Of a stretch of DNA of 9,076 nt, positions 1 to 6,061 are shown piece by piece. Position 1 is the stretch's first letter. Each line of letters starts with the position of its first letter. The DNA comes from Eubacteriaceae bacterium (GTDB lineage Bacteria; Bacillota; Clostridia; Eubacteriales; UBA1433): positions 1 to 9,076 of the forward strand of contig JAAZOI010000290.1 of assembly GCA_012797825.1 (NCBI GenBank), read 5' to 3'. Under the pieces are notes generated by a model that saw only the letters and a list, made by a program, of their open reading frames with translations, was not told the DNA's origin and did not search any database. A program made the translations under genes and the position numbers.

Positions 1-741
1 AGCTTCAGTCGATTTATCAACCTTCCCCGGCTCTTTCGGCAACTGGTCATCTGTAGGTATATCTGAGAAATCTATGTTCCTAGCTTTATTTACTGCGTTT
101 CCATATTGGTCGTATATCAGCTGCTCATCACTGCTTATATTAGATAAATCAGGCATATTATTAGCTGAATTGCCAGACTCGCTTGCAGATTTAATTTTAT
201 TCATCATATTCTTATACTGACTCAAATCAAGCCCGTAATCTCTGTCAATATCGCCAGTTGATTTTGGCAAACCTTTAATCTTTTTCATCATTTCATTGTA
301 CTGACTCAAATCAAGCCCGTAATCCCTGTCGACCGCTTCTGTAGACTTGTTGACTTTAACTTTCTCAGGCTCTTTCGGCAGTTGGTCATCAGTTGGTATC
401 TTAGAGTAGTCAATACTCTTCGCCTTATTAACCGCATTGCCAAAGCTGTCGTAAATCAATTGCTCCTCACTGCTAATCTTCGAATAATCAATATCCCTCT
501 TAGGCTTGCTTGTGTCATCCGATTTATTCTTGCTCATCATATCCTTGTATGAACTCAAGTCAAGCCCGTAATCCCTGTCAACCGCGTCAGTCGATTTATC
601 AACTTTTACTTTTCCCGGCTCTTTCGGCAATTGGTCATCAGCAGGTATCTTTGAGTAGTCTATACTCTTCGCCTTATTTACCGCGTTACCGAAACTGTCA
701 TATATCAATTGCTCCTCACTGCTAATCTTTGAATAATCAGG
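1..741 (-). repeat. In-gene tandem repeat, about 249 bp unit (83 aa), at least three units
   Basis: Unit starts are at about 741, 492 and 153 on the minus strand. The DNA of the first two units is very similar (for example the stretches at 669-735 and 421-487), while the third is more diverged (IDFSDIPTDDQ, YDQYGNAVNKARN). Within unit two, the segment encoding DRDYGLDLSQY is present twice, at about 205-245 and 298-333. The full-length paralogue has two such units, so the array differs in copy number between the genes. Confidence 0.8.
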
Positions 742-810
742 CTTACGCTCAATCGGGGGCAGCTCATTTGCGTCTTTCTTATCAATAGGCTCTCCTATAC
801 GAAACAGATA
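1..810 (-). CDS. Second polymorphic-toxin effector, repeat region after the frameshift (runs off the window)
   Basis: This is the continuation of the gene that starts at 1457, in the frame restored after a one-base deletion near 810. Translating the minus strand from 810 to 1 gives no stop. The protein begins YLFRIGEPIDKKDANELPP and then runs into tandem units of the form (P/I)DYSKISSEEQLIYDSFGNAVNKAKSIDYSKIPTDDQ..., each ending in a VDRDYGLDLSSYKDMM-like segment. Units start at about 741, 492 and 153. The spacing is 83 residues between the first two and 113 between the second and third, because the second unit carries an extra copy of the DRDYGLDLSQY segment. The 680-residue paralogue at 3172-5214 has only two units. 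The toxin tip and any immunity gene lie to the left of the window. If the frameshift is real and not bypassed, this part is not translated. Role: unrecognised linker or stalk of a polymorphic toxin, by homology to the paralogue. Confidence 0.7.
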
Positions 811-1457
811 TGCTTTAAATCGTCAACATCTTTCTTATCCGTATCCCCCTTTTCATGCGACGCAAGCGCATAAAAATACTTGTTCATATCATTCTTTGTT
901 ATGTATTTGTATCCGTCGTCCGCACCCGTGGGATTATTTATGTAATAAAGATCATTTAAGTGATTGTACTTTCCGAAGTCAGAAAAAGACTTCCCTATCT
1001 TTATCATCGTGTCGGCGTACTTATTGTCTTTTATCTTATCGCTGACGTTGTCGTATACAGCAGCGCCTTTATTAGCTTCCGCCTTGCGTCCGCTTCTCAT
1101 TTTAGAAAGATAATCGTCCATAGCTTTTACGTTAAACCCGTAATCGCTGTTTATCATATCCGTGGACTTATTGACGCTTGTTTTCTTAGGCTTAACAGTC
1201 ATATCTGCGTAAGCCTTCGCGTTTAATCCCCAGTCGGACTCAATCATATCCGTATTGCGTATGTTTTTAGACGTATCTTTGCCTGTGCTTTTTGCAGATG
1301 ATTTTACGTTATTGTTCTGTGCTTTTGCCGTACTGCTCTGCGTACTTGCGGACGTATTTTTAAACACGTTCACATCCGTATTTAAACTTGCTTTCTCTTC
1401 CTGCTGTCTTTTCTTTTCTTCTTCTCTGAGTTTATCGAAAAAACTTTTAAGACTCAT
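795..1457 (-). CDS. Second polymorphic-toxin effector, N-terminal part, ended early by a frameshift
   Basis: The product starts MSLKSFFDKLREEEKKRQQEE and is closely similar over its whole length to residues 1-223 of the effector at 3172-5214. It has the same charged N-terminal helix, Ser/Thr/Asn/Gln-rich spacer, DSDWGLNAKAYADMT and DYGFNVKAMDDYL motifs, and the globular-looking segment VSDKIKDNKYADTMIKIGKSF to KKDVDDLKH. There it shifts frame and ends HICFV at a TAG (795-797). I chose the start at 1457 because GGGAGGT (rc of 1462-1468) lies 5 nt upstream and the paralogue starts at the same residue. A longer ATG at 1514 would run through the leader hairpin, and that codon is ATC in the paralogue. 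There is no signal peptide or membrane segment. The downstream half (810-1) stays open in another frame. This is either a decaying gene, a sequencing error, or a recoded gene. Confidence 0.75.
   Translation of the reverse strand: MSLKSFFDKLREEEKKRQQEEKASLNTDVNVFKNTSASTQSSTAKAQNNNVKSSAKSTGKDTSKNIRNTDMIESDWGLNAKAYADMTVKPKKTSVNKSTDMINSDYGFNVKAMDDYLSKMRSGRKAEANKGAAVYDNVSDKIKDNKYADTMIKIGKSFSDFGKYNHLNDLYYINNPTGADDGYKYITKNDMNKYFYALASHEKGDTDKKDVDDLKHICFV
804..826 (-). other. Frameshift site (one base missing relative to the paralogue), at a TTTAAAG heptamer
   Basis: The minus strand reads GAC GAT TTA AAG CAT ATC TGT TTC GTA TAG. The paralogue reads GAT GCT TTA AAA CAT TAT CTG TTT CGT ATT GGA, so one T is missing after CAT here. 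The bases just before the loss, T TTA AAG in the reading frame, fit the canonical -1 slippery pattern X XXY YYZ. A -1 slip there would restore the downstream frame (DDLKAYLFRIGEP). A short ATAGG/CCTAT hairpin follows about 14 nt later, farther than usual for programmed slippage. A simple indel mutation or assembly error is the default reading. Confidence 0.6.
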
Positions 1458-1475
1458 TTTTACCTCCCGTGCAAC

Positions 1476-1553
1476 AAAAAAAGACGCGTAAGCGTCCTTT
1501 GCGTATATCTTCATGGTACTATATTAAACTAATACTATGTCCCCCGCGTCCCC
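1476..1553 (-). promoter_or_regulatory. Conserved effector leader: GGGGGAC box plus terminator-like hairpin before the RBS (copy A)
   Basis: On the minus strand, a box of two GGGGAC-type repeats (1553-1539) is followed by a conserved TAGTATTAGTTTAATAT tract. Then comes a hairpin GACGC-TTAC-GCGTC (1496-1483) with seven T's (1482-1476). The T-run ends only about 7 nt before the GGGAGGT ribosome binding site. The same order and nearly the same sequence precede the other effector (5233-5311). A terminator here would stop transcripts from upstream before the gene, so it is either an attenuator or the boundary of the preceding unit. I found no convincing -35/-10 pair in it. Confidence 0.55.
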
Positions 1554-1642
1554 ATATTTAAATTAATCAAAAATAATATTTTATATACCCCCCATAACCA
1601 CCCCTTACGCCTACCCCTGCGGCACGCTCCAATCTGCGCAAC

Positions 1643-1727
1643 AAAAAAGCCGCCTTATAAGCGCCTTTCTCTTACTGTCTTTCCCACAATACCATACTAC
1701 ATCATTTACACGTCCCCCGTGTCCCCC
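1643..1727 (-). promoter_or_regulatory. Third, degenerate copy of the leader after the small immunity gene
   Basis: The stretch 1458-1748 holds no gene. Besides copy A it contains a second GGGGGACACGGGGGAC box (1727-1712), a TAGTAT...TATTGT tract, and an imperfect inverted repeat (1665-1649) followed by six T's (1648-1643) and GTTGC, as in the two effector leaders. The hairpin is poor and no effector start follows it. It may serve as the terminator of the 1749-2009 immunity gene or be the relic of a former effector start. The rest (1554-1642) is an AT-rich then GC-rich spacer with nothing I can name. Confidence 0.4.
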
Positions 1728-1748
1728 ATTTGCATTTATTTTCTGGTA

Positions 1749-2009
1749 TTATTTTTTATTTATATAATTTCTTGTCAGATGTATTAATTCTTCTGCGACT
1801 TCTATTGCATATTTATTTTGGTTTTCAGGTAAATAGCTAAAACGGATTTCTTCAAGTCTGTTAACCGCATTATGTTGTTCTTTTTCAAGAGTATATTTAA
1901 AATTGTCAGGCAGTATTACCTGTTCAAGCTGATGCTGAAATTCTTCCACATCAAATACGCCGTTAATATAAGATTTGCATATGTTTATAATACTTTCTAA
2001 ATTATTCAT
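1749..2009 (-). CDS. Small helical protein, probable immunity protein of the orphan toxin cassette
   Basis: An 86-residue protein, MNNLESIINICKSYINGVFDVEEFQHQLEQ..., predicted by eye to be almost wholly alpha-helical, acidic, and without signal peptide or membrane segment. It starts 10 nt after the stop of the toxin tip. Its purine-rich ribosome binding site (AAGGGGGT) overlaps that TAA stop, the same seam as in the GH-E/Imm33 pair at 3161-3172. Size, position and coupling point to an immunity protein that binds and blocks the toxin encoded just upstream. The opening pattern (C.SY..G..D...F...L) resembles small helical colicin-type immunity proteins, but I cannot assign a family with confidence. 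A degenerate leader or terminator follows it. Confidence 0.65.
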   Translation of the reverse strand: MNNLESIINICKSYINGVFDVEEFQHQLEQVILPDNFKYTLEKEQHNAVNRLEEIRFSYLPENQNKYAIEVAEELIHLTRNYINKK

Positions 2010-2019
2010 AATGACCCCC

Positions 2020-2532
2020 TTATTTTATATAAGTTATTATTGTTACAACCATACCTTGTGGATTGGTGATAACTTTTACTGTTCCTGATATATATGCCAA
2101 ATTACCATTCTGCTGCAATATAGGTTTAGATGAGTTAATTACATCTTCAACAAATTGAGGAGCAACGCTTCTGCCATAATCTTTACCATTTAATCCTTGG
2201 TAAATATTTGGTCCAAATCTATTTCCACTTGGCTGCATTCTATTAACAGCATGTTCTGAATATAATCTATTTCCAACTTTTGCGTATATGCGGTCATTCA
2301 CAGTTACTTTATCATAATTTTGCCAACTATCCCAAAGTATTTTATTATTTCCAGTACTGCTTTGTTCTATTTTTATTGCTGCTTTGTTTGTTTTTTCTAC
2401 TGCTTCACTTACCTCATCCCCGCTCTTAACAACCTTCTTCCCAACCCCCGCCGCCTCATCCGAAGACTTCATAACATTGCCAAGCAAAGGCGCGATACTG
2501 GGCGAGTCCATGCTGCGCTTCAGCGCGGGCAT
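2020..2532 (-). CDS. Orphan toxin C-terminal cassette, RNase-like tip (no proper start of its own)
   Basis: The first 42 or so residues (MPALKRSMDSPSIAPLLGNVMKSSDEAAG...KSGDEV) match residues 520-560 of the effector at 3172-5214. After that the sequence is unrelated to the GH-E tip. The tip has RLYSEHAVNRM (His94, Arg98), GRSVAPQFVEDVIN (residues 120-133) and a Thr-containing strand VKVITNPQGMVVTIITY at the end. This pattern is reminiscent of DUF4258/BECR-fold RNase toxins; the family call is tentative. The open frame extends without a stop to about 2607, homology starts at about 2548, and the ATG at 2532 has no ribosome binding site. It therefore looks like a silent, promoterless cassette that could be joined to a full-length gene by recombination, not an independently expressed toxin. 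The tip is more AT-rich than the homologous part. Confidence 0.65.
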   Translation of the reverse strand: MPALKRSMDSPSIAPLLGNVMKSSDEAAGVGKKVVKSGDEVSEAVEKTNKAAIKIEQSSTGNNKILWDSWQNYDKVTVNDRIYAKVGNRLYSEHAVNRMQPSGNRFGPNIYQGLNGKDYGRSVAPQFVEDVINSSKPILQQNGNLAYISGTVKVITNPQGMVVTIITYIK

Positions 2533-2548
2533 AAGTTCGTCAACTTTG
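2411..2548 (-). repeat. 138-bp homology block shared with the full-length effector (3536-3673)
   Basis: Positions 2411-2548 align without gaps to 3536-3673 (constant offset 1125). I count by eye about 14 differences in 138 bases. The block encodes KVDE(L/F)MPALKRSMDSPSIAPLLGN...KSGDEV in both genes. Similarity falls away abruptly at both ends: on the 5' side before KVDE, and on the 3' side exactly where the toxin tips diverge. This is what a recombination handle for exchanging toxin tips would look like. Confidence 0.85.
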
Positions 2549-2714
2549 TTACGGGAGAATTCAGTAAAGATGCTGCCAATGGGATAACATTTTATATAGT
2601 TATTTGTCTATTTTCCCATACTGTTTTGAATATATAAAAACCACCTTTTTTTGTTCCAAATTCATTTGATTTTATATTACCAGTTTTGTTAATTATTTTC
2701 TTAGTGTTTTTTAT

Positions 2715-2762
2715 AAAAAGGACGATTCAACTAATCGGTGTATTAAATCAGTCAAACCGTCC
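2715..2762 (-). terminator. Strong minus-strand terminator after the GH-E/Imm33 unit
   Basis: On the minus strand the arms 2762-2747 and 2735-2720 pair over 16 positions (Watson-Crick plus G-U) around an 11-nt loop, and are followed directly by five T's. Every non-Watson-Crick pair is a G-U on the minus strand and would be an A-C mismatch on the plus strand, so the element works for leftward transcripts only. It lies about 30 nt past the Imm33-type gene. The remaining 2549-2714 stretch is AT-rich with no gene. Confidence 0.8.
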
Positions 2763-2792
2763 CCTTATATCGTAGCATTGTGGAACTAATAA

Positions 2793-3161
2793 TTAATCAT
2801 GAGTTCGCTTGTATATCATTGGCTTTCCACCTAATGGATCTACAATCGGAACTCCTGTATGATCATCAATATATGATATTTCATCATCTCCATATTCGAT
2901 TGTTATCTCCGTTCCGTATGGCATCCACATCAAAGATAATAACATGGGATCAATCTCGACTATTGAATCAAAATCTACTACGGACCAATTGCTGGTTTCA
3001 GCTAAATACTCTTCTGTATCAAATTCAGAGAAAAATCGCCACCCATTATCAACTTCTCGAGTTCCCTCTTCACGGTTACACCATTTAATTCTACCTTTTT
3101 TTTCTTCTACGTTTTTTGTAGTCAGACATTTCCCAAATTCAGGGTGTGGTGTGTTATTCAT
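2793..3161 (-). CDS. Imm33/DUF2185-type immunity protein
   Basis: A 122-residue soluble protein with the pattern of the DUF2185/Imm33 immunity family: CLTTKNVEEKKGRIKWCNREEG, then DNGWRFFSEFDTEEYLAETSNW, then IVEIDPMLLSLMWMPYGTEITIE. The start at 3161 is preferred because AGGAGG lies 7 nt upstream and overlaps the stop codon of the toxin (TAGGAGG). An ATG at 3179 would add six residues but overlaps the toxin end. Known role of the family: neutralises the toxin tip of the adjacent polymorphic toxin by binding. Here the partner is the GH-E nuclease ending at 3172. A strong terminator follows. The family call rests on motif recognition alone. Confidence 0.8.
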   Translation of the reverse strand: MNNTPHPEFGKCLTTKNVEEKKGRIKWCNREEGTREVDNGWRFFSEFDTEEYLAETSNWSVVDFDSIVEIDPMLLSLMWMPYGTEITIEYGDDEISYIDDHTGVPIVDPLGGKPMIYKRTHD

Positions 3162-3171
3162 TATAAACCTC

Positions 3172-5214
3172 CTATTCATATCTATGACTCCTATTTGTGC
3201 TCGGTAACTCTGGTCTATAGTTTGCAGGATTTCTATACCATTCCAAAAATTCCTTTTGAGTTATTTCGCCATTTATATAACGATCATGTATATCGGAGTA
3301 TTTTTCTCCAGGAATATGCCCCATATCCCATTGCCCTCGTCTGGGCTTTGTTTTATCCCATGTTATACTTCCACCAGCCGGGTCTGGTGCTTTGCCAGTC
3401 GTTGGATCCTTGTAGTTGTTCCAAACATCATCAACCTGTGTTTTCCCGTACGATGGTCTGCTTTTAGCGTAGGGTTTGGTGATATTGTGACTAGCTTTCC
3501 CAGCACCCTTGCTTGCATCCGCTAACCCCTCTTTAACCTCATCCCCGCTCTTAACAACCTTCTTCCCAATCCCCGCCGCCTCATCAGACGACTTCATAAT
3601 ATTGCCGAGCAACGGCGCGATACTGGGAGAATCCATACTGCGCTTCAGAGCAGGCATAAATTCATCGACTTTGTCAAGGACATTCTTAGCGGTCTTTTCT
3701 GCTAAGTCGGAATTCTTAATAACATTCTTTACAAGCCCGGCGGCTTCGTCAAGATTCTTAACAACCCCAATACCTGGTACAAGCCCGACTAAGTCTAGCA
3801 ACGTCTGCCCTATATGTTTTCCGCTCCATTCCCAGTTGGAGAAATCATACACAAGGTCTCTTATATCCGCCGCGAAATCAAGCCCTGTAAGTCCAAGCCC
3901 GATTTGCCCAGCAGTACCTAAAGCGGTTACATCATCAGTGTAGTTGCCGTAAACTACCTGCTTTGCAGAACGTTTTAAGTAGTCTCTTACTTCTGCGTCT
4001 ATCTTATCTTGTTTATCATAATCACTGCTTACATCAAATCCGTAACTGTCATATATTTTATTATAATCAATACCTTTCGCTTTATCAATAGCCTTATCTT
4101 TTGCATCATCTGCAAACTGGTCATCAGTAGGTATATCAGAGTAATCTATACCTTTAGCCTTATTTATCGCATTACCATAACTGTCGTATATCAACTGCTC
4201 ATCACTGCTAATCTTAGAATAATCAATAGGCTTCTTAGGTTTATCTGTATCATCCGATTTATTCTTGCTCATCATATCTTTATACGAGCTCAAATCAAGC
4301 CCATAGTCCCTGTCAACCGCTTCAGTCGATTTATCAACTTTTACTTTCCCCGGCTCTTTCGGCAATTGGTCATCAGTCGGTACTTTAGAGTAGTCTATAC
4401 TCTTCGCCTTATTTACCGCGTTACCGAAACTGTCATATATAAGCTGCTCCTCACTGCTAATCTTTGAGTAATCAGGCTTATTCTTAATAGGTGGCAGCTC
4501 ATTTGCGTCTTTCTTATCAATCGGCTCTCCAATACGAAACAGATAATGTTTTAAAGCATCAACATCTTTCTTATCCGTATCCCCCTTTTCATGCGAAGCA
4601 AGCGCATAAAAATATTTGTTCATATCCTCTTTGTTTATGTACTTATAGCCCTCGTCTGCACCCGTGGGATTATCTATATAATAAAGATCATTTAAGTGAT
4701 TGTACTTTCCGAAGTCAGAAAAAGACTTCCCTATCTTTATCATCGTGTCGGCGTACTTATTGTCTTTTATCTTATCGCTGACGTTGCCGTATACAGCCGC
4801 GCCTTTATTAGCTTCCGCCTTGCGTCCGCTTCTCATTTTCCCCAAATAATCGTCCATAGCCTTTACGTTAAAGCCGTAGTCATTATCTATCATATCGGTA
4901 GATTTATTAACGCTTGTTTTTTTAGGCTTATAAGTCATGTCGGCATATGCCTTTGCGTTTAATCCCCAGTCGCTGTCAATTAAGTTAGTATTGCGTTCAT
5001 TTTTAGCGGTATTGCTCTGTACTTTTGATGTACTTCCGCCTGCACCCTTTACATTTGACTTTGCTGTATTGCTCTGTGCTTTTGTTGTACCGCTCTGCGT
5101 ACTTGCGGACGTATTTTTAAATACGTTCACATCCGTATTCAAACTTGCCAGCTCTTCCTGTTGTCTTTTCTTTTCTTCTTCTCTGAGTTTATCGAAAAAA
5201 CTTTTAAGACTCAT
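3172..5214 (-). CDS. Full-length polymorphic toxin with GH-E (HNH/EndoVII-type) nuclease tip
   Basis: A 680-residue protein. Order: charged N-terminal helix (1-22); S/T/N/Q-rich spacer (23-75); two D.D(W/Y)G(L/F)N motifs (80-124); a compact conserved segment (141-235); two 82-residue tandem units beginning at 248 and 330; a Gly/hydrophobic pre-toxin segment (430-500; TGLDFAADIRDL...LLDLVGLVPGIG) resembling pre-toxin TG-type domains; a linker (515-560) that is also present in the orphan cassette; and the tip (about 590-680). The tip has RRGQWDMGHIPGEKY (G632, H633), EFLEWYRNPANYRPE and terminal NRSHRYE, the signature of GH-E family nucleases. No signal peptide, membrane segment, LXG or WXG domain is seen, so the export route is unknown. 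The start at 5214 has GGGAGGT upstream. It is transcribed with the Imm33-type gene directly after it, whose RBS overlaps this stop codon. The nuclease call is firm; the N-terminal function is not known. Confidence 0.88.
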   Translation of the reverse strand: MSLKSFFDKLREEEKKRQQEELASLNTDVNVFKNTSASTQSGTTKAQSNTAKSNVKGAGGSTSKVQSNTAKNERNTNLIDSDWGLNAKAYADMTYKPKKTSVNKSTDMIDNDYGFNVKAMDDYLGKMRSGRKAEANKGAAVYGNVSDKIKDNKYADTMIKIGKSFSDFGKYNHLNDLYYIDNPTGADEGYKYINKEDMNKYFYALASHEKGDTDKKDVDALKHYLFRIGEPIDKKDANELPPIKNKPDYSKISSEEQLIYDSFGNAVNKAKSIDYSKVPTDDQLPKEPGKVKVDKSTEAVDRDYGLDLSSYKDMMSKNKSDDTDKPKKPIDYSKISSDEQLIYDSYGNAINKAKGIDYSDIPTDDQFADDAKDKAIDKAKGIDYNKIYDSYGFDVSSDYDKQDKIDAEVRDYLKRSAKQVVYGNYTDDVTALGTAGQIGLGLTGLDFAADIRDLVYDFSNWEWSGKHIGQTLLDLVGLVPGIGVVKNLDEAAGLVKNVIKNSDLAEKTAKNVLDKVDEFMPALKRSMDSPSIAPLLGNIMKSSDEAAGIGKKVVKSGDEVKEGLADASKGAGKASHNITKPYAKSRPSYGKTQVDDVWNNYKDPTTGKAPDPAGGSITWDKTKPRRGQWDMGHIPGEKYSDIHDRYINGEITQKEFLEWYRNPANYRPELPSTNRSHRYE
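4015..4473 (-). repeat. In-gene tandem repeat of the full-length effector, two 82-aa units
   Basis: Units start at about 4473 (PDYSKISSEEQLIYDSFGNAV) and 4227 (IDYSKISSDEQLIYDSYGNAI). Each holds an IYDS(F/Y)GNA-NKAK segment, an IDYS-(V/I)PTDDQ segment and, in the first, DRDYGLDLSSYKDMM. The second unit decays into a shorter tail (IDYNKIYDSYGFDVSSDYD). The same units, in higher number, make up 1-741. Confidence 0.8.
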
Positions 5215-5232
5215 TCATTACCTCCCTGCAAT

Positions 5233-5311
5233 AAAAAAAGACGCGTAAGCGTCCTTTGCGTAAATCTTGATGATACAATATTAAACTAATACTATGTCCC
5301 CCGCGTCCCCC
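5233..5311 (-). promoter_or_regulatory. Conserved effector leader: GGGGGAC box plus terminator-like hairpin before the RBS (copy C)
   Basis: The minus strand has a paired GGGGGAC box (5311-5296), the tract TAGTATTAGTTTAATAT, and the hairpin GACGC-TTAC-GCGTC (5253-5240) with seven T's (5239-5233). After a few bases comes GGGAGGT and the ATG at 5214. The layout and most bases match copy A at 1476-1553. The conserved hairpin directly before the ribosome binding site suggests that read-through at this point controls effector expression, but direct proof is absent. Confidence 0.55.
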
Positions 5312-5328
5312 TCTTTACATTTTTTTGG

Positions 5329-5337
5329 TGTTATAAT
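5329..5337 (+). promoter_or_regulatory. Extended -10 promoter of the CPBP protease gene
   Basis: TGTTATAAT at 5329-5337 is a perfect extended -10 element (TGnTATAAT). No good -35 is seen at the right distance, which extended -10 promoters tolerate. It predicts a start near 5344 and a leader of about 28 nt with the AAAGGCGG ribosome binding site. Confidence 0.5.
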
Positions 5338-5371
5338 AAAATAAATATTAAATTTAAAAAAGGCGGTAATT

Positions 5372-6043
5372 ATGGAATCTGAAAAACAAAGAAGATATAA
5401 AACGATTATAGAAATGGCAATTACATATATAGCGGTAATTCTGATTATTATGTTTTCATCTTCAATTGTCAGCCTCGGAAATTCTACGGCTGTAAAGATG
5501 TTTTTAACCGTTGGTGTTTACGCAACCGCGGCAGCGGTAGTTTTTATAGTTTTATATTTACGTAAAATTCCCCTCTCTGAGCTTGGATTTACTAAAATAA
5601 GAATCAACAAACAGCTCCTGACGGCAGTTTTAATATTTGCATTCACATTTTTCGCCGCGGTTATTATACCGCTGGCTCTGGGGATAAATAGAGCGGATGT
5701 CCTTCATTACAAATACAGATCGGTATATATATTAATTTTTTATATGTTTTATGATTTCTTTTGTGTCGGGTTCGGAGAAGAACTGATATTCCGCGGATAT
5801 TTTTACTCAAGAATAAAAACCGTCTCGCAAAAAGCGTATATGCCAATGATTATATCAGCGTTATTGTTTGGTCTTTTGCATTATCCCAACACTCTTAATA
5901 TAGCTAATGTAATAGCGACAACAGGGCTCGGACTTGTTTACGGATTTTGCCGATGGAAAATTAAAAGCTGCTCTTTGCTTTCGTTATCTGTCGCGCACGG
6001 CATGCATGATGCGGTAATTTCGTTGTTATCTTATATTTTATAA
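5372..6043 (+). CDS. CPBP family intramembrane glutamic protease (CAAX protease/Abi type)
   Basis: A 223-residue multi-pass membrane protein with hydrophobic segments at about 13-33, 42-63, 82-102, 115-135, 152-170, 178-195 and 200-220. It carries the three CPBP motifs: GEELIFRGYFYSRI (Glu136-Glu137, Arg141), FGLLHY (His170) and SVAHGMHD (His209), which supply the catalytic Glu pair and the histidines that activate water. Known family roles include cleavage of prenylated proteins, peptide or bacteriocin maturation, and self-protection from bacteriocins. The substrate here is unknown. A ribosome binding site AAAGGCGG sits before the ATG and the gene has its own extended -10 promoter. It diverges from the toxin gene with which it shares the intergenic region, and a terminator shared with the convergent copper-protein gene ends it. 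A link to the toxin locus is possible but only positional. Confidence 0.9.
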   Translation: MESEKQRRYKTIIEMAITYIAVILIIMFSSSIVSLGNSTAVKMFLTVGVYATAAAVVFIVLYLRKIPLSELGFTKIRINKQLLTAVLIFAFTFFAAVIIPLALGINRADVLHYKYRSVYILIFYMFYDFFCVGFGEELIFRGYFYSRIKTVSQKAYMPMIISALLFGLLHYPNTLNIANVIATTGLGLVYGFCRWKIKSCSLLSLSVAHGMHDAVISLLSYIL

Positions 6044-6061
6044 ATATTTTAAGCAATAAAA

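Noticed and set aside
1..741. CRISPR-like array
   Set aside because: The regular spacing comes from 249-bp coding repeats with no variable spacers; the reading frame is kept throughout.
1455..1514. Longer start (ATG at 1514) for the second effector, or a leader peptide KIYAKDAYASFF
   Set aside because: The same frame exists before the other effector, but the start codon there is ATC and the frame ends in TAA before the ATG. The sequence is the leader hairpin, and a good ribosome binding site precedes the ATG at 1457.
3159..3179. Immunity gene start at 3179 (MNRRFIM...)
   Set aside because: The AGGAGG sits inside that extension and is ideally placed for the ATG at 3161.
4009..4467. Long plus-strand open frame opposite the effector repeats
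   Set aside because: It mirrors the repetitive codons of the minus-strand gene; no ribosome binding site and no family resemblance. The same holds for plus-strand frames at 510-725, 960-1226, 1255-1491, 3509-3943 and 4937-5248.
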